The notes beneath the pieces were generated by a model. It did no database searches and was not told the DNA's origin. It was given only the letters and a program-made list of their open reading frames with translations. This document shows, piece by piece, positions 18,616 to 26,893 of a stretch of DNA of 64,000 bases. The translations under genes were made by a program, and so were the position numbers. How positions within the stretch are numbered: the stretch's first letter is position 1; each line of letters begins with the position of its first letter. Source of the DNA: Helicobacter sp. 11-8110 (GTDB lineage Bacteria > Campylobacterota > Campylobacteria > Campylobacterales > Helicobacteraceae); NCBI RefSeq assembly GCF_003288905.1, contig NZ_NHYL01000003.1, positions 1 through 64,000 of the forward strand. The letters are read 5' to 3'.

Positions 18616-19503
18616 TTAAGAATCAAAAATAGAATCCAAGATTGTCTGAATGTATTTAGCCTCATCAAACTCAATCAAATCTTCTGCACCCTCTCCCACT
18701 CCAATATAAAGAATTGGCACACGCAAAGTATGAATAATGCTAAAAATAGCCCCACCCTTACTTGTCCCATCAAGCTTGGTGATAATCACTCCATCAACAC
18801 CACCCAAAGTTTGACTAAAAACCTTTGCTTGATCTAGGCTAGAAGTACCCTGTGTGCCATCTAAAATCAAAATTTTTCTATGAGGCGCACCCTCTTTTGC
18901 TTTGTTGCAGATTCGCAAAATTTTTTGCAATTCATTTTGCAAATTACTTTGATTATGCAATCTCCCTGCCGTATCAATAATCACACAATCTATTCCTTTT
19001 GCCACCGCTGAAGTAATCGTATCAAAAGCTACTGCTGATGGATCGTGTCCTTGTTTAGAAGCAACTACTGGGAGACCAAGGCGATTCCCCCAAAGCGTTA
19101 GCTGCTCAATAGCCGCTGCTCTAAAAGTATCTCCTGCGCCCAAAATAACACTTTTTCCTTGCTTTTTGTAACGATTAGCCAACTTTGCAATTGTGGTGGT
19201 TTTACCCGCTCCATTTACCCCAACAATCAAATCCACACAAGGCTTAGCTTCTACTTGTTTAACTTGCACTTTATCATAATAACTCTCTCCCCTAAAAAGC
19301 CTAAGCAATGCAACTTCAAGCTCATTTTTGCTAATCTCATCTCCTAGTGGAGAAAGGATTAACTCAATTAAATCATAATCCATATCTGTTGCAATTAGCA
19401 CTTCCTCTAGTTCTTCTTTGGTGAGCTTTTTATTGGCTTTTGGAAGTATTTCCCTAATACTTTGCGCTGTTTTTTGTAAAGTTTTTTTGAGAATATCAAA
19501 CAT
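18616..19503 (-). CDS. ftsY: signal recognition particle receptor FtsY
   Basis: FtsY docks ribosome-SRP complexes at the membrane. The NG domain is complete: N-terminal helical bundle (1-95), [16 protein letters not shown]-loop, [20 protein letters not shown] and [10 protein letters not shown]. It lacks the long acidic A domain of E. coli FtsY, which is usual in this phylum. Its ATG shares a base with the stop of the upstream thioredoxin lipoprotein. Confidence 0.96.
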   Translation of the reverse strand: MFDILKKTLQKTAQSIREILPKANKKLTKEELEEVLIATDMDYDLIELILSPLGDEISKNELEVALLRLFRGESYYDKVQVKQVEAKPCVDLIVGVNGAGKTTTIAKLANRYKKQGKSVILGAGDTFRAAAIEQLTLWGNRLGLPVVASKQGHDPSAVAFDTITSAVAKGIDCVIIDTAGRLHNQSNLQNELQKILRICNKAKEGAPHRKILILDGTQGTSSLDQAKVFSQTLGGVDGVIITKLDGTSKGGAIFSIIHTLRVPILYIGVGEGAEDLIEFDEAKYIQTILDSIFDS

Positions 19504-20132
19504 TATTTTGCCCTCATCTTTGCTACACTTTGTGATAAATCAAATTCCATCATTTCTTCTGGAATCGCCCCTAAATAATGAATAATATACTCCCCTTTTT
19601 CATCATACAAAACAATCAAAGGGATTCCCTCAATTCCTTCTAATGCTTCAAAAAGCTTATCTCTATTTTCTCCATAAGCCAAAGGCAATGAGTATTGATT
19701 TTCTTGGATAAAAACTTCAATGCTTTGTTGCAAATTCTCCACTTCTCCCACTAAATCATCAATTGCGATTCCATAAATGCTAATTTCTTCGCCAAATTGC
19801 TTTTGCAAATTCTCTAAATGCGCCAAAATAGCAATGCAAGGCTCACACCAAGTCGTAAAGAAAAATAACATTTTTATATTCTTTTTATTAGTAGTAACAA
19901 GCAAATCCCGCAAAACATTTACTTTTTTAGGTTCAATATTTTTAAAATTTTGCGTCTTATCTTGCGTATTTTTTTGATTAACAATAAGCTTTTCGCCATT
20001 ATTCATTAAAATGCCTAAATTATCTAAAATTTCTTGCTTTTGAGTGGTTTCCAAAGTCTCTTTTGGTTTTTCACAAGCACTAAAAAACAATCCAATACCT
20101 AAAATCATCACTACTAAGATTACTTTTTTCAA
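19503..20132 (-). CDS. thioredoxin-fold lipoprotein (TlpA/ResA-like)
   Basis: A 209-residue lipoprotein. Starting at TTG 20132, seven bases after AGGAG, gives a textbook signal: basic LKK, a hydrophobic core, and the lipobox FSAC with the lipidated Cys at residue 20. An ATG at 20159 would add nine residues in front of the lysines and lacks a ribosome site. The thioredoxin domain has the redox pair in TTWCEPC and a cis-proline in EGIPLIVLY, so it should act as a periplasmic thiol-disulfide reductase. A client cannot be named. Confidence 0.85.
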   Translation of the reverse strand: MKKVILVVMILGIGLFFSACEKPKETLETTQKQEILDNLGILMNNGEKLIVNQKNTQDKTQNFKNIEPKKVNVLRDLLVTTNKKNIKMLFFFTTWCEPCIAILAHLENLQKQFGEEISIYGIAIDDLVGEVENLQQSIEVFIQENQYSLPLAYGENRDKLFEALEGIEGIPLIVLYDEKGEYIIHYLGAIPEEMMEFDLSQSVAKMRAK

Positions 20133-20196
20133 ATCTACTCTCCTAAAATTAAAGAACAAAATTATACACTCCTATAAAGAAAAACCACATTAAAGC

Positions 20197-21174
20197 TTAT
20201 TTTGCAAATAAATATCCTAAGGCAGAATGACTAAAATTGCCAAATTTCTCAATTGATTCTAAGGGTAGCTTAAGCTCCACAATCCCATAAACATAAGGCA
20301 TAACTTCATAGGGCTGGTAAATAAAAACTACACCATCATAATCAATCAAAATCGCGTCAGAAACTTTAAAATTTTCAAAATCAACATAATCTTGCGCTAC
20401 ATTGTCAATTTCTGTAAGATATTTTTGGTATTCTGTCCAAAGTAGCTTTTTTAATTCCAAATTATTTAAATCAATCATTTCATTAAGTGGGACAATTCCC
20501 TCCTTTCTTGAAATTATTACGCCCCATTTTCCGTGATTCCCATGAGCACCACCTGTATAGAGATAGCTCGTTCTCTCAAGCACCAAAATCTCATCATCAA
20601 AATAATAAAGTCTATCTTTAACCATTTCTTCTAAAGGAAATTTTTTAAGATAAGCCGATGCTTCCATTCCCTCAATATTTTTTAAATATTCTTGCATTGA
20701 TACTTCTAAAGAAGGCAAAAAAGTCTCCTTAACATTTGCACAATTAAAGTCTTTTTCATACATTAATTCTAAAAGATTTTGAACTTCTAAATCACTAGAG
20801 CATAGCACCAAGGCACTCACTTGACTTAAACTATCCTTAGAATAGCGATAAACAACCTCTTGGCTTTTAAGATTAAAAGAATCTTGAAGTGCTATCTTAT
20901 TTTGAATCTCACCATTTTTAATCACGAAAACCTTTTCTCCACACTTTAGCTCACCATTTTTCAAAACCTTATTGGGCGATATTTCACAGCCTTGAAACTT
21001 TTCATTCTTTACCCCAGCAAACAAAATCCCCTGTGCATTTTGCGCAAGATACAATTTTCCTTCCTCAAAGTCATAAATCTTGTAAGAAATATCCTCACCC
21101 TGCATTCCAAAACCACTAGTAAATGCTAATATTACGCCAACAAACACCTTCAATAAAGCCACCCTAATTTGCAT
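20197..21174 (-). CDS. periplasmic protein with DUF3298/RsiV-like domain
   Basis: A 325-residue protein beginning with a likely signal peptide (MQIRVALLKVFVGVILAF, then a small-residue cleavage region). The C-terminal half contains SYLYTGGAHGNHGKWGV, and YTGGAHGN is a hallmark I associate with DUF3298 proteins such as the RsiV anti-sigma factor domain. No membrane anchor or sigma partner is seen here, so the role is open. ATG 21174 is preferred to 21216 because AAAGGG precedes it and it begins the signal peptide directly. Confidence 0.7.
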   Translation of the reverse strand: MQIRVALLKVFVGVILAFTSGFGMQGEDISYKIYDFEEGKLYLAQNAQGILFAGVKNEKFQGCEISPNKVLKNGELKCGEKVFVIKNGEIQNKIALQDSFNLKSQEVVYRYSKDSLSQVSALVLCSSDLEVQNLLELMYEKDFNCANVKETFLPSLEVSMQEYLKNIEGMEASAYLKKFPLEEMVKDRLYYFDDEILVLERTSYLYTGGAHGNHGKWGVIISRKEGIVPLNEMIDLNNLELKKLLWTEYQKYLTEIDNVAQDYVDFENFKVSDAILIDYDGVVFIYQPYEVMPYVYGIVELKLPLESIEKFGNFSHSALGYLFAK

Positions 21175-21266
21175 TCTCCACCCTTTAAAATCAAAAAGTT
21201 TTAAAGATTCTAGCATTATTTTTAATTTTTTTGCAAAAAACTATTGATTTTTTTTAAAAGCATTGC

Positions 21267-21272
21267 TATAAT
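21267..21272 (+). promoter_or_regulatory. -10 box for the tRNA cluster
   Basis: TATAAT preceded by TTGC lies 18 bases before the first tRNA, a spacing expected for a short-leader tRNA transcript covering Gly, Leu, Cys and Ser. Confidence 0.65.
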
Positions 21273-21289
21273 TTTACCCTTGCTTTTGT

Positions 21290-21364
21290 GCGGGAGTAGC
21301 TCAGTGGTAGAGCATAACCTTGCCAAGGTTGGGGCCGCGGGTTCGATCCCCGTCTCCCGCTCCA
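21290..21364 (+). tRNA. tRNA-Gly(GCC)
   Basis: A complete cloverleaf: the 7-bp acceptor GCGGGAG/CTCCCGC, anticodon loop with GCC, T-loop GGTTCGATCCC and an encoded CCA end at 21362-21364. Confidence 0.97.
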
Positions 21365-21402
21365 TTTTTAAATCATAAAAGTAATGAATTTGATAATAAT
21401 TA

Positions 21403-21489
21403 GCCCGGGTGGTGAAATGGTAGACACAAGGGACTTAAAATCCCTCGGACATTGCGTCCGTGCCGGTTCAAGTCCGGCCCCGGGCACCA
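21403..21489 (+). tRNA. tRNA-Leu(TAA)
   Basis: A class II tRNA of 87 bases with a long variable arm. The acceptor GCCCGGG pairs with CCCGGGC, the anticodon loop reads CTTAAAA (anticodon TAA), and CCA is encoded. Confidence 0.97.
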
Positions 21490-21514
21490 CTATGGTAGTA
21501 ACAATCAAAATGGT

Positions 21515-21589
21515 GGCGACATAGCCAAGCGGTAAGGCATGGGCCTGCAAAGCCTTGATTCCCCAGTTCGAATCTGGGTGTCGCCTCCA
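21515..21589 (+). tRNA. tRNA-Cys(GCA)
   Basis: The acceptor GGCGACA pairs with TGTCGCC, the anticodon is GCA, the T-loop is GTTCGAATC, and CCA is encoded at the 3' end. Confidence 0.96.
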
Positions 21590-21640
21590 ATTTATGATTT
21601 CATTTAAAATTCTAGCTTCTCTAAAAGCTCACACTTTTTT

Positions 21641-21728
21641 CGGGAGATGGCTGAGTGGTCGAAAGCGGCGGTCTTGAAAACCGTTGAGGGTCACACCTCC
21701 GGGGGTTCGAATCCCTCTCTCCCGGCCA
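21641..21728 (+). tRNA. tRNA-Ser(TGA)
   Basis: A class II tRNA with a long variable arm (GAGGGTCACACCTC). The acceptor CGGGAGA pairs with TCTCCCG, the anticodon is TGA, and CCA is encoded. It is the last tRNA before the accessory region. Confidence 0.96.
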
Positions 21729-21826
21729 CTACTTTTGATAATTCTTATCTCACAATAAATTTTCTTAATTCTTTTATTTACAAACCAAAGACTAACTTTT
21801 TTCTTATCAGGCAAACCTTAAACTTC

Positions 21827-22174
21827 TTATTTCTTTGTATAGCGTTTATATTCCTCACCCCAATTACACATTGCTTGTAAAATAGGAATAAAACTTTGTC
21901 CTTTTTTTGATAAGCTGTATTCTACTTTCGGCGGAATCTGTGGATATTCTTTGCGTATGATTAGCTCATCGCTTTCTAACTCACGCAAGACATTTGTTAG
22001 AGTTTTAAACGATATTGGAGCTAGGATTCTATTAAGCTCATTATAACGCACGATATTGTCTTTATAAAGGCAATAAAGCACACTCAATTTATATTTGCCT
22101 GAAATCACATTCAAAGTATAGTTAAATCCACATTCTTGGTAGTTGCAGTTTGAATTTTTTGTATTTTGCATCAT
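21827..22174 (-). CDS. HxlR-family transcriptional regulator
   Basis: A 115-residue winged-helix protein of the HxlR type. It shows an N-terminal Cys pair (NCNYQECGF, Cys10 and Cys15), then INxISGKYKLSVLYCL-like helix, FKTLTNVLRELESDELI recognition region and YSLSKKGQSFIPIL wing. Cysteines near the N-terminus act as redox or electrophile sensors in relatives such as YodB and HypR. The gene is divergent from mdaB, a quinone reductase gene, so quinone or oxidant sensing is a reasonable inference. Start could also be ATG 22171. Confidence 0.88.
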   Translation of the reverse strand: MMQNTKNSNCNYQECGFNYTLNVISGKYKLSVLYCLYKDNIVRYNELNRILAPISFKTLTNVLRELESDELIIRKEYPQIPPKVEYSLSKKGQSFIPILQAMCNWGEEYKRYTKK

Positions 22175-22203
22175 AACTTCCTTATTACTTACACTTTACT
22201 TTT

Positions 22204-22214
22204 GGATAGTATCC
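22204..22214. promoter_or_regulatory. candidate HxlR operator
   Basis: GGATA-G-TATCC is a perfect inverted repeat between the divergent hxlR-type gene and mdaB, 30 bases before the former and upstream of the -35 of the latter. HxlR proteins bind as dimers to such short dyads in divergent promoters. No second copy was noticed. Confidence 0.4.
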
Positions 22215-22230
22215 TACTTTATATATCGTA

Positions 22231-22259
22231 TTGACATTATAAATCATATAAACTAAAAT
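22231..22259 (+). promoter_or_regulatory. sigma-70 promoter of mdaB
   Basis: TTGACA at 22231-22236 and TAAAAT at 22254-22259 are separated by 17 bases. This is unusually close to consensus for a genome whose -35 boxes are mostly weak. An AAAGGAG ribosome site precedes the mdaB ATG. Confidence 0.6.
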
Positions 22260-22310
22260 TCTCATACAAATTTAAGACAAATACAATACTTTTCAAACAA
22301 AGGAGCGAAA

Positions 22311-22901
22311 ATGAAACATATACTTTTATTAAATGGTGGCAAGAGTTTTGGGCATTCTGCTGGTAGATTAAATGAGACTTTGCATAATGTAGCTAAAGAA
22401 ACTTTATGTAGTTTGGGATTTGACATACGCGAAACACATATAGATAAAGGCTATCAAATAGAAGAAGAATTACAAAAGATTCTAGATTCTGATGTCGTTA
22501 TTTATCAAATGCCTGGTTGGTGGATGGGTGAGCCTTGGATAGTAAAGAAATATATTGATGAGGTTTTTACTATGGGGCACGGTAAGCTCTATACAAGTGA
22601 TGGGCGATCAAGAAATGATGAAAGCAAAAAATATGGCAGTGGTGGTCTATCACAAGACAAAAAATATATGTTTTCTCTTACTTGGAATGCACCATTAGAG
22701 GCATTTGTAGAAAAAGATCAATTTTTTGAGGGTGTTGGCGTAGATGGCGTGTATTTGCACCTGCATAAAGCTCATCAGTTTTTAGGAATGCAGCCATTAC
22801 CTACCTTTATATGCAATGATGTTATCAAAAATCCACAAGTAGAAAAATACATACAAGATTACAAACTTCATCTAAACAATGTGTTTAAAGATATGCAATA
22901 A
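22311..22901 (+). CDS. mdaB: NAD(P)H-dependent quinone reductase MdaB
   Basis: A flavodoxin-fold FAD enzyme that reduces quinones by two electrons, protecting against oxidative stress. Seen are the N-terminal strand HILLLNGGKSFGHSAG with its phosphate loop, YQMPGWWMGEPWIVKKYIDEVF, and the GKLYTSDGRSR and SLTWNAPLEAF segments typical of MdaB. The 196-residue length is as expected. A YgiN-like gene follows ten bases downstream, which echoes the mdaB-ygiN pair of E. coli. Confidence 0.93.
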   Translation: MKHILLLNGGKSFGHSAGRLNETLHNVAKETLCSLGFDIRETHIDKGYQIEEELQKILDSDVVIYQMPGWWMGEPWIVKKYIDEVFTMGHGKLYTSDGRSRNDESKKYGSGGLSQDKKYMFSLTWNAPLEAFVEKDQFFEGVGVDGVYLHLHKAHQFLGMQPLPTFICNDVIKNPQVEKYIQDYKLHLNNVFKDMQ

Positions 22902-22911
22902 GGATTGTGCT

Positions 22912-23193
22912 ATGAGTATAAAGTTAATTGCTATTTGTTATCCAAAACAAGAATGTAAAGAAAAATTTTTGGAGATTGCTTCAAGCCTTGTCTTAAAAAG
23001 CAAAAAAGATGATGGTTGTATATCTTATACGCTAAATGAAGACAACAATGGGAGAATCCTATTTATAGAAGAGTGGGAAAATCAAGAAAAGCTTGATTTA
23101 CATATAGAAAATCAGTCTATCGATATAGAGTATCTAAAAAGCCTAAGTGATAGACAAAGCGAAGTTATATTTTACAAAACAATAGAATCATAA
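22912..23193 (+). CDS. YgiN-like antibiotic biosynthesis monooxygenase-fold protein
   Basis: A 93-residue ferredoxin-like (ABM) protein. The pattern KLIAICYPKQECKEKFLEI, DGCISYTLNED and LFIEEWENQEKLDLHIEN is characteristic, including the conserved E-W and H. YgiN acts with MdaB in a quinone redox cycle in E. coli, which fits the neighbourhood here. I start at ATG 22912, just after the mdaB stop. Confidence 0.8.
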   Translation: MSIKLIAICYPKQECKEKFLEIASSLVLKSKKDDGCISYTLNEDNNGRILFIEEWENQEKLDLHIENQSIDIEYLKSLSDRQSEVIFYKTIES

Positions 23194-23204
23194 GGATAAA
23201 TACA

Positions 23205-24129
23205 ATGAAAATACCAAGCAAGATTTGCGGTTTTGCCTTTAGGGGAGATGAATTAGATCCAATAGAAAAACAATTAAGAGATTTACAAGATGATGAGGTG
23301 CTTATCAAAAATACAGCAGCATCTCTCAATCCAGTAGATTGGAAAGTAAAAAAGAACAATAATATTATATCTGGTGTTGATGGTGTAGGAATTGCAATCA
23401 AAACCAAAGATACAAGAATAAAACTTCTATCTAGATACGCTTATCATTGTGATTTAAGATATGATGGTAGTTTTGCTGATTATACCATAGTAAAAGCAAG
23501 GGCTCTCATACCTGTCAATGATTTTATAAATGACAATTTAGCTGCTAGTATGCCTTGTCCTGGTTTGAATGCATATCAAGTAATCCAAAAAAATACCCAA
23601 CTTATTTGCTAAAGATGTATTGGTAAATGGTGCTGGTGGTATGCTTGGCAAAGTGCTTGTGTCTTTATTATTGTTACATGGAGCTAGGGTATCTATTGTA
23701 TCCAACAAAATGCATCACAAAGAATTCAATAACAATGGTGTGTATAGATGCTATGACTATACAGAAAAGATTAATAAAAAATTCTATGCAATATTTGACA
23801 CAACCGGCAAAGCAGAAACTTTACTTGATTGTTTAGAATACTACGGACATATAGTGGCTATATTAGGTAGAATAGATAAAAATACTATACCCGCTTTTTC
23901 AATTTATCCAAGCTTACACGAAATAGCATTGGGTGCTATACATAGCTATGGTAGCGATTTTGATTTTTCTATGCTTGTTTCAAATGCTATGAATCTATAC
24001 AGATTATCACTTGAGCAAAAAATATTATTACCAAAGATTAAAAATATAGACTTTGCTGATATACCTAAAGCCCTTAAGGAAATTGAAAATGGAATCAAAG
24101 GCATAAAATTTGTAGCTCATATTGTATGA
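23205..24129 (+). pseudogene. quinone oxidoreductase-like zinc-type dehydrogenase, frameshifted
   Basis: Two open frames together make one medium-chain dehydrogenase/reductase of about 305 residues. The first (23205-23612) is the GroES-like part, with NPVDWKVKK and the ADYTIVKA strand. The second (from about 23600 to 24129) has the dinucleotide-binding VNGAGGMLGKVLVSL and a C-terminal KALKEIENGIKGIKFV. The break is at the A7 run 23586-23592: removing one A reads VIQKIPNLFAKDVLVNGAGG without a gap. The other residues look well kept, so the lesion is recent, a switchable tract, or a sequencing error. It probably belonged to the mdaB operon. Confidence 0.75.
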
Positions 24130-24205
24130 AATCATATAAGAAATATGACTATGTTTTTGATTTGTAATAAAGCAACCTTATCTAAATTAAAGAATACAAT
24201 ATTTA

Positions 24206-25702
24206 CTACTTATGATTAATTATGCCATTTAGATCTTGCAATATCGCTTCTGCTTGTTGTTGCGTGTTTTTTAGAGATTCTAAAATCTCTCCCACTTCAC
24301 GCAAGGATTTTTCCTCTTTTGTATTTGGATTTTTGGCACTTAGGTCATAATTCCTTGCTTTTAGCTCCTCCAAACTCACAAGATAAGAATGCGGTGTGAT
24401 TTTTCGTTGTTTGTAGCACTCCAAAAATTCTTTAAAATGCGCATATTTCAAAGGCTTATTTTTGGTGAGTTTATAAGGCAGGATAAGCTCATAATAATAC
24501 ACATTGCTATCTTGCTCATCTACAATGCCCCTTAATCCTTTGGAGAAAAATAGCACATTGGTTTTTACTGCACTATATGGGAGAAACACGCCACTAGGTA
24601 GGCTTAGCACACATTCTAGGTTATAGTTTTCTATCAAATCTTGCTTGACTTTCACAAAGGCATTTGAATTTTGAAACAACACCCCTTCAGGCACGATAAT
24701 CGCACATCTACCATTGGTTTTGAGTGATTTTAGGATATGTTGCAAAAATAAAAGCTCTGTGGCGTTGGAAGGCACGATAAAATTGCCCTGAATCTGCTCT
24801 TTTTCTTTGCCGCCAAAAGGAGGATTTGCTAAGATTACTTCATATCTTTCACTTTCTATTATGTCTGTTATTCTCTTACTTAGCGTGTTTGTTTTGATGA
24901 TATTTGGGGATTTTATCCCGTGAAGTATCATATTCATAACCCCCATAGCATAGCTAAGTGGCGTTTTTTCTTTGCCAAAGAGTGCGTCTTTTTGCAAAAA
25001 CTCTAGCTCCTCTACGCTAAGATTTGCTTTTTGTCCTTTTGCCCTATCTTCATACAAAATATGTAAAAAACTCTCCACCAAAAATCCGCAACTCCCACAC
25101 GCAGGATCATAGATTCTCTCTTTTGGCTTAGGGTTGATAACTTCTACCATTACTTTAACCAACGCCCTTGGCGTATAAAACTCCCCACTATTACCGCCAT
25201 CGCTTCCCATATCTTTGAGTAGTTTCTCATACACATCACCTAGTGCAAACACATCACTTTCTTTGCTGAAGCTAAGCTCATCGATGAGGTTTATCACTTC
25301 TCTTAGCGTGTGTCCATTGGCGATTCTGTTGTCGATAAATTCAAAGATTCCACCGATTTTATACGCGATACTTTTAAAGTCCTCATTGTTTTTGAAACTT
25401 TTGAGATAAGGGAAAAGCTCATTATTGACAAACTCTAGCAAATCACTTCCACTTAGTGCATTTTTCACATCAAGTTTGCCATCTTTTTTGGGTGCTGCCC
25501 AGCTCTGCCACGCATACTTAGAATCTAAAATGCTCACATAAGGCACATCATTCAAAAACGCTTCATCTTTTAATTCTCTTTCATAATCATCTAAAAACTT
25601 CAAAAACAATATCCAGCTAATCTGCTCACTATAATGCATCGCACCACTTATGCCATCATCACGCCTTAGTATGTCTGTGATTCTATCGATTGTATTTTGC
25701 AT
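24206..25702 (-). CDS. hsdM: type I restriction-modification methyltransferase subunit HsdM
   Basis: HsdM is the N6-adenine methylase subunit of a type I system and works as HsdM2-HsdS. It has an N-terminal HsdM_N helical domain, the SAM motif DPACGSCG at residues 199-206 and the catalytic NPPFGG at 293-298. At 498 residues it is complete. It begins directly after the fic stop with no intervening base, so it depends on the fic promoter or on read-through from hsdS. It is convergent with the broken dehydrogenase gene. Confidence 0.96.
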   Translation of the reverse strand: MQNTIDRITDILRRDDGISGAMHYSEQISWILFLKFLDDYERELKDEAFLNDVPYVSILDSKYAWQSWAAPKKDGKLDVKNALSGSDLLEFVNNELFPYLKSFKNNEDFKSIAYKIGGIFEFIDNRIANGHTLREVINLIDELSFSKESDVFALGDVYEKLLKDMGSDGGNSGEFYTPRALVKVMVEVINPKPKERIYDPACGSCGFLVESFLHILYEDRAKGQKANLSVEELEFLQKDALFGKEKTPLSYAMGVMNMILHGIKSPNIIKTNTLSKRITDIIESERYEVILANPPFGGKEKEQIQGNFIVPSNATELLFLQHILKSLKTNGRCAIIVPEGVLFQNSNAFVKVKQDLIENYNLECVLSLPSGVFLPYSAVKTNVLFFSKGLRGIVDEQDSNVYYYELILPYKLTKNKPLKYAHFKEFLECYKQRKITPHSYLVSLEELKARNYDLSAKNPNTKEEKSLREVGEILESLKNTQQQAEAILQDLNGIINHK

Positions 25703-26773
25703 TTAAAACATTCCTTTTCTAAAAAGTCTCAAAAGTTCTCTATTTATATAATAATGATTTCTACCTATCTTAACACATTCTAGCACCCCTAAATTTTCAC
25801 AAATTTTAAGATATTTTGAGGCACTTTGCCTAGAAATATCTAATTTTTTTATCAAAAAATCTATCTTTGTATAAGGATGAGAAAACAAAAGTTCTACAAA
25901 ATCTTTGCTATAAAAATTTGTTTTGTTTTGCAAAATTTCACTTACATTATTCATCATTTTTTCTATTGTGGTAATAGTTTCAATCGTTTTTGTAGCGGTT
26001 TGTTCTACGCCTTTTAGTATATATTCTATCCATTCCAAAATCGCACCCTTATCACGCACTTTTTGCAAAAGACTATAATATTCTACTTTATTTTTTACAA
26101 TATAAGCACTCAAATATAAGATAGGCAAATCAAGCAAGCCTTTATAAACCAAATAAAGTATATTTATAATCCTGCCTGTTCTGCCATTGCCATCATAAAA
26201 TGGGTGAATGCTTTCAAATTGATAATGAATAATTGCCATTTTTACCAAAAAATCAAGCTCATCTAAAGCATCATCATTAATGTATCGTTCTAGATTCTCC
26301 ATAAGCCTTAATATATCATTATGATTTTGTGGGGGTATGTGTTTGATTTCTCCTGTAATAGGGTTTTTAAGCATTGTGCCACTTTGTTTTCTAAACCCTG
26401 CATTGTTTCTCTCTAGTCTTTTTTGAATCTCCAAAATATGAGCATTACGCAACAACCCCTCTTTTTTCAAAAGCTCATAACCCTTTTTTAAAGCATTTTC
26501 ATAATCTTTGACTTCTTTGGTTGCTTGTGTAAGTCTGCTTTCATCAATTTGGGACAAAAAAAGTTCATCGTGAGTTGTGATAATATTTTCTATCTCACTT
26601 GAATCTTTTGCTTCTTGCAAGATTAAGGCATTAATCAATATATCTGGATTTGGCATACTTTTGCTAAGTCCATTTAGTTCGGCTAATTTCCTTGAAGCAC
26701 TAATGATGAGATTATAAATACTTGCGTTAAGCTCTAGATTCAAGGGTAGTTTTGGCGGTATGTATTCTTTCAT
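25703..26773 (-). CDS. fic: Fic family protein with C-terminal winged helix
   Basis: Fic proteins usually transfer AMP from ATP to target hydroxyl groups. The core HPFYDGNGRTGR (190-201) is intact, with the catalytic His190. Upstream is SSEIEN (58-63), the (S/T)xxxE(G/N) inhibitory motif, placed N-terminal to the core as in class II Fic proteins, so activity is probably self-restrained through Glu62. Residues about 290-350 form a winged helix-turn-helix (FLIKKLDISRQSASKYLKIC). The target is unknown. It is wedged between hsdS and hsdM and preceded by a repeat-rich promoter it may itself bind. Confidence 0.92.
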   Translation of the reverse strand: MKEYIPPKLPLNLELNASIYNLIISASRKLAELNGLSKSMPNPDILINALILQEAKDSSEIENIITTHDELFLSQIDESRLTQATKEVKDYENALKKGYELLKKEGLLRNAHILEIQKRLERNNAGFRKQSGTMLKNPITGEIKHIPPQNHNDILRLMENLERYINDDALDELDFLVKMAIIHYQFESIHPFYDGNGRTGRIINILYLVYKGLLDLPILYLSAYIVKNKVEYYSLLQKVRDKGAILEWIEYILKGVEQTATKTIETITTIEKMMNNVSEILQNKTNFYSKDFVELLFSHPYTKIDFLIKKLDISRQSASKYLKICENLGVLECVKIGRNHYYINRELLRLFRKGMF

Positions 26774-26802
26774 AAAATTTCCATATATTAAAATTTCTAA
26801 AA

Positions 26803-26893
26803 TTTTTTAACATTATAAGAGAATATGTTAAAAAAATCCAAAATTTTTAACATATCTTGCTGTTGTGTTAAAGTTTGGCAAATTTTTTAACAT
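26803..26893. promoter_or_regulatory. fic-hsdM promoter with repeated operator half-sites
   Basis: On the minus strand a TATAAT at 26817-26812 overlaps the half-site ATGTTAAAAAA (26813-26803). Facing it is TTTTTTAACAT (minus strand, 26835-26825), giving an 11-bp perfect inverted repeat with an 11-base spacer. A second dyad, AACAT-N11-GTGTT, lies at 26849-26869 with the same spacer, its centre about 40 bases from the first. A third ATGTTAAAAAA is at 26893-26883, touching the hsdS stop. This is the pattern of a multi-site operator; the winged helix of Fic is the obvious candidate ligand. Confidence 0.6.

Noticed and set aside
21700-21826. Prophage or island attachment site at the tRNA-Ser 3' end
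   Set aside because: No second copy of the tRNA end and no integrase or transposase gene were found in the window.
26844-26893. The AACAT repeats upstream of fic as a CRISPR or replication-origin iteron array
   Set aside because: The repeats are only about 10 bases, in both orientations and centred on a -10 box, with no rep or cas gene. An operator explains them better.
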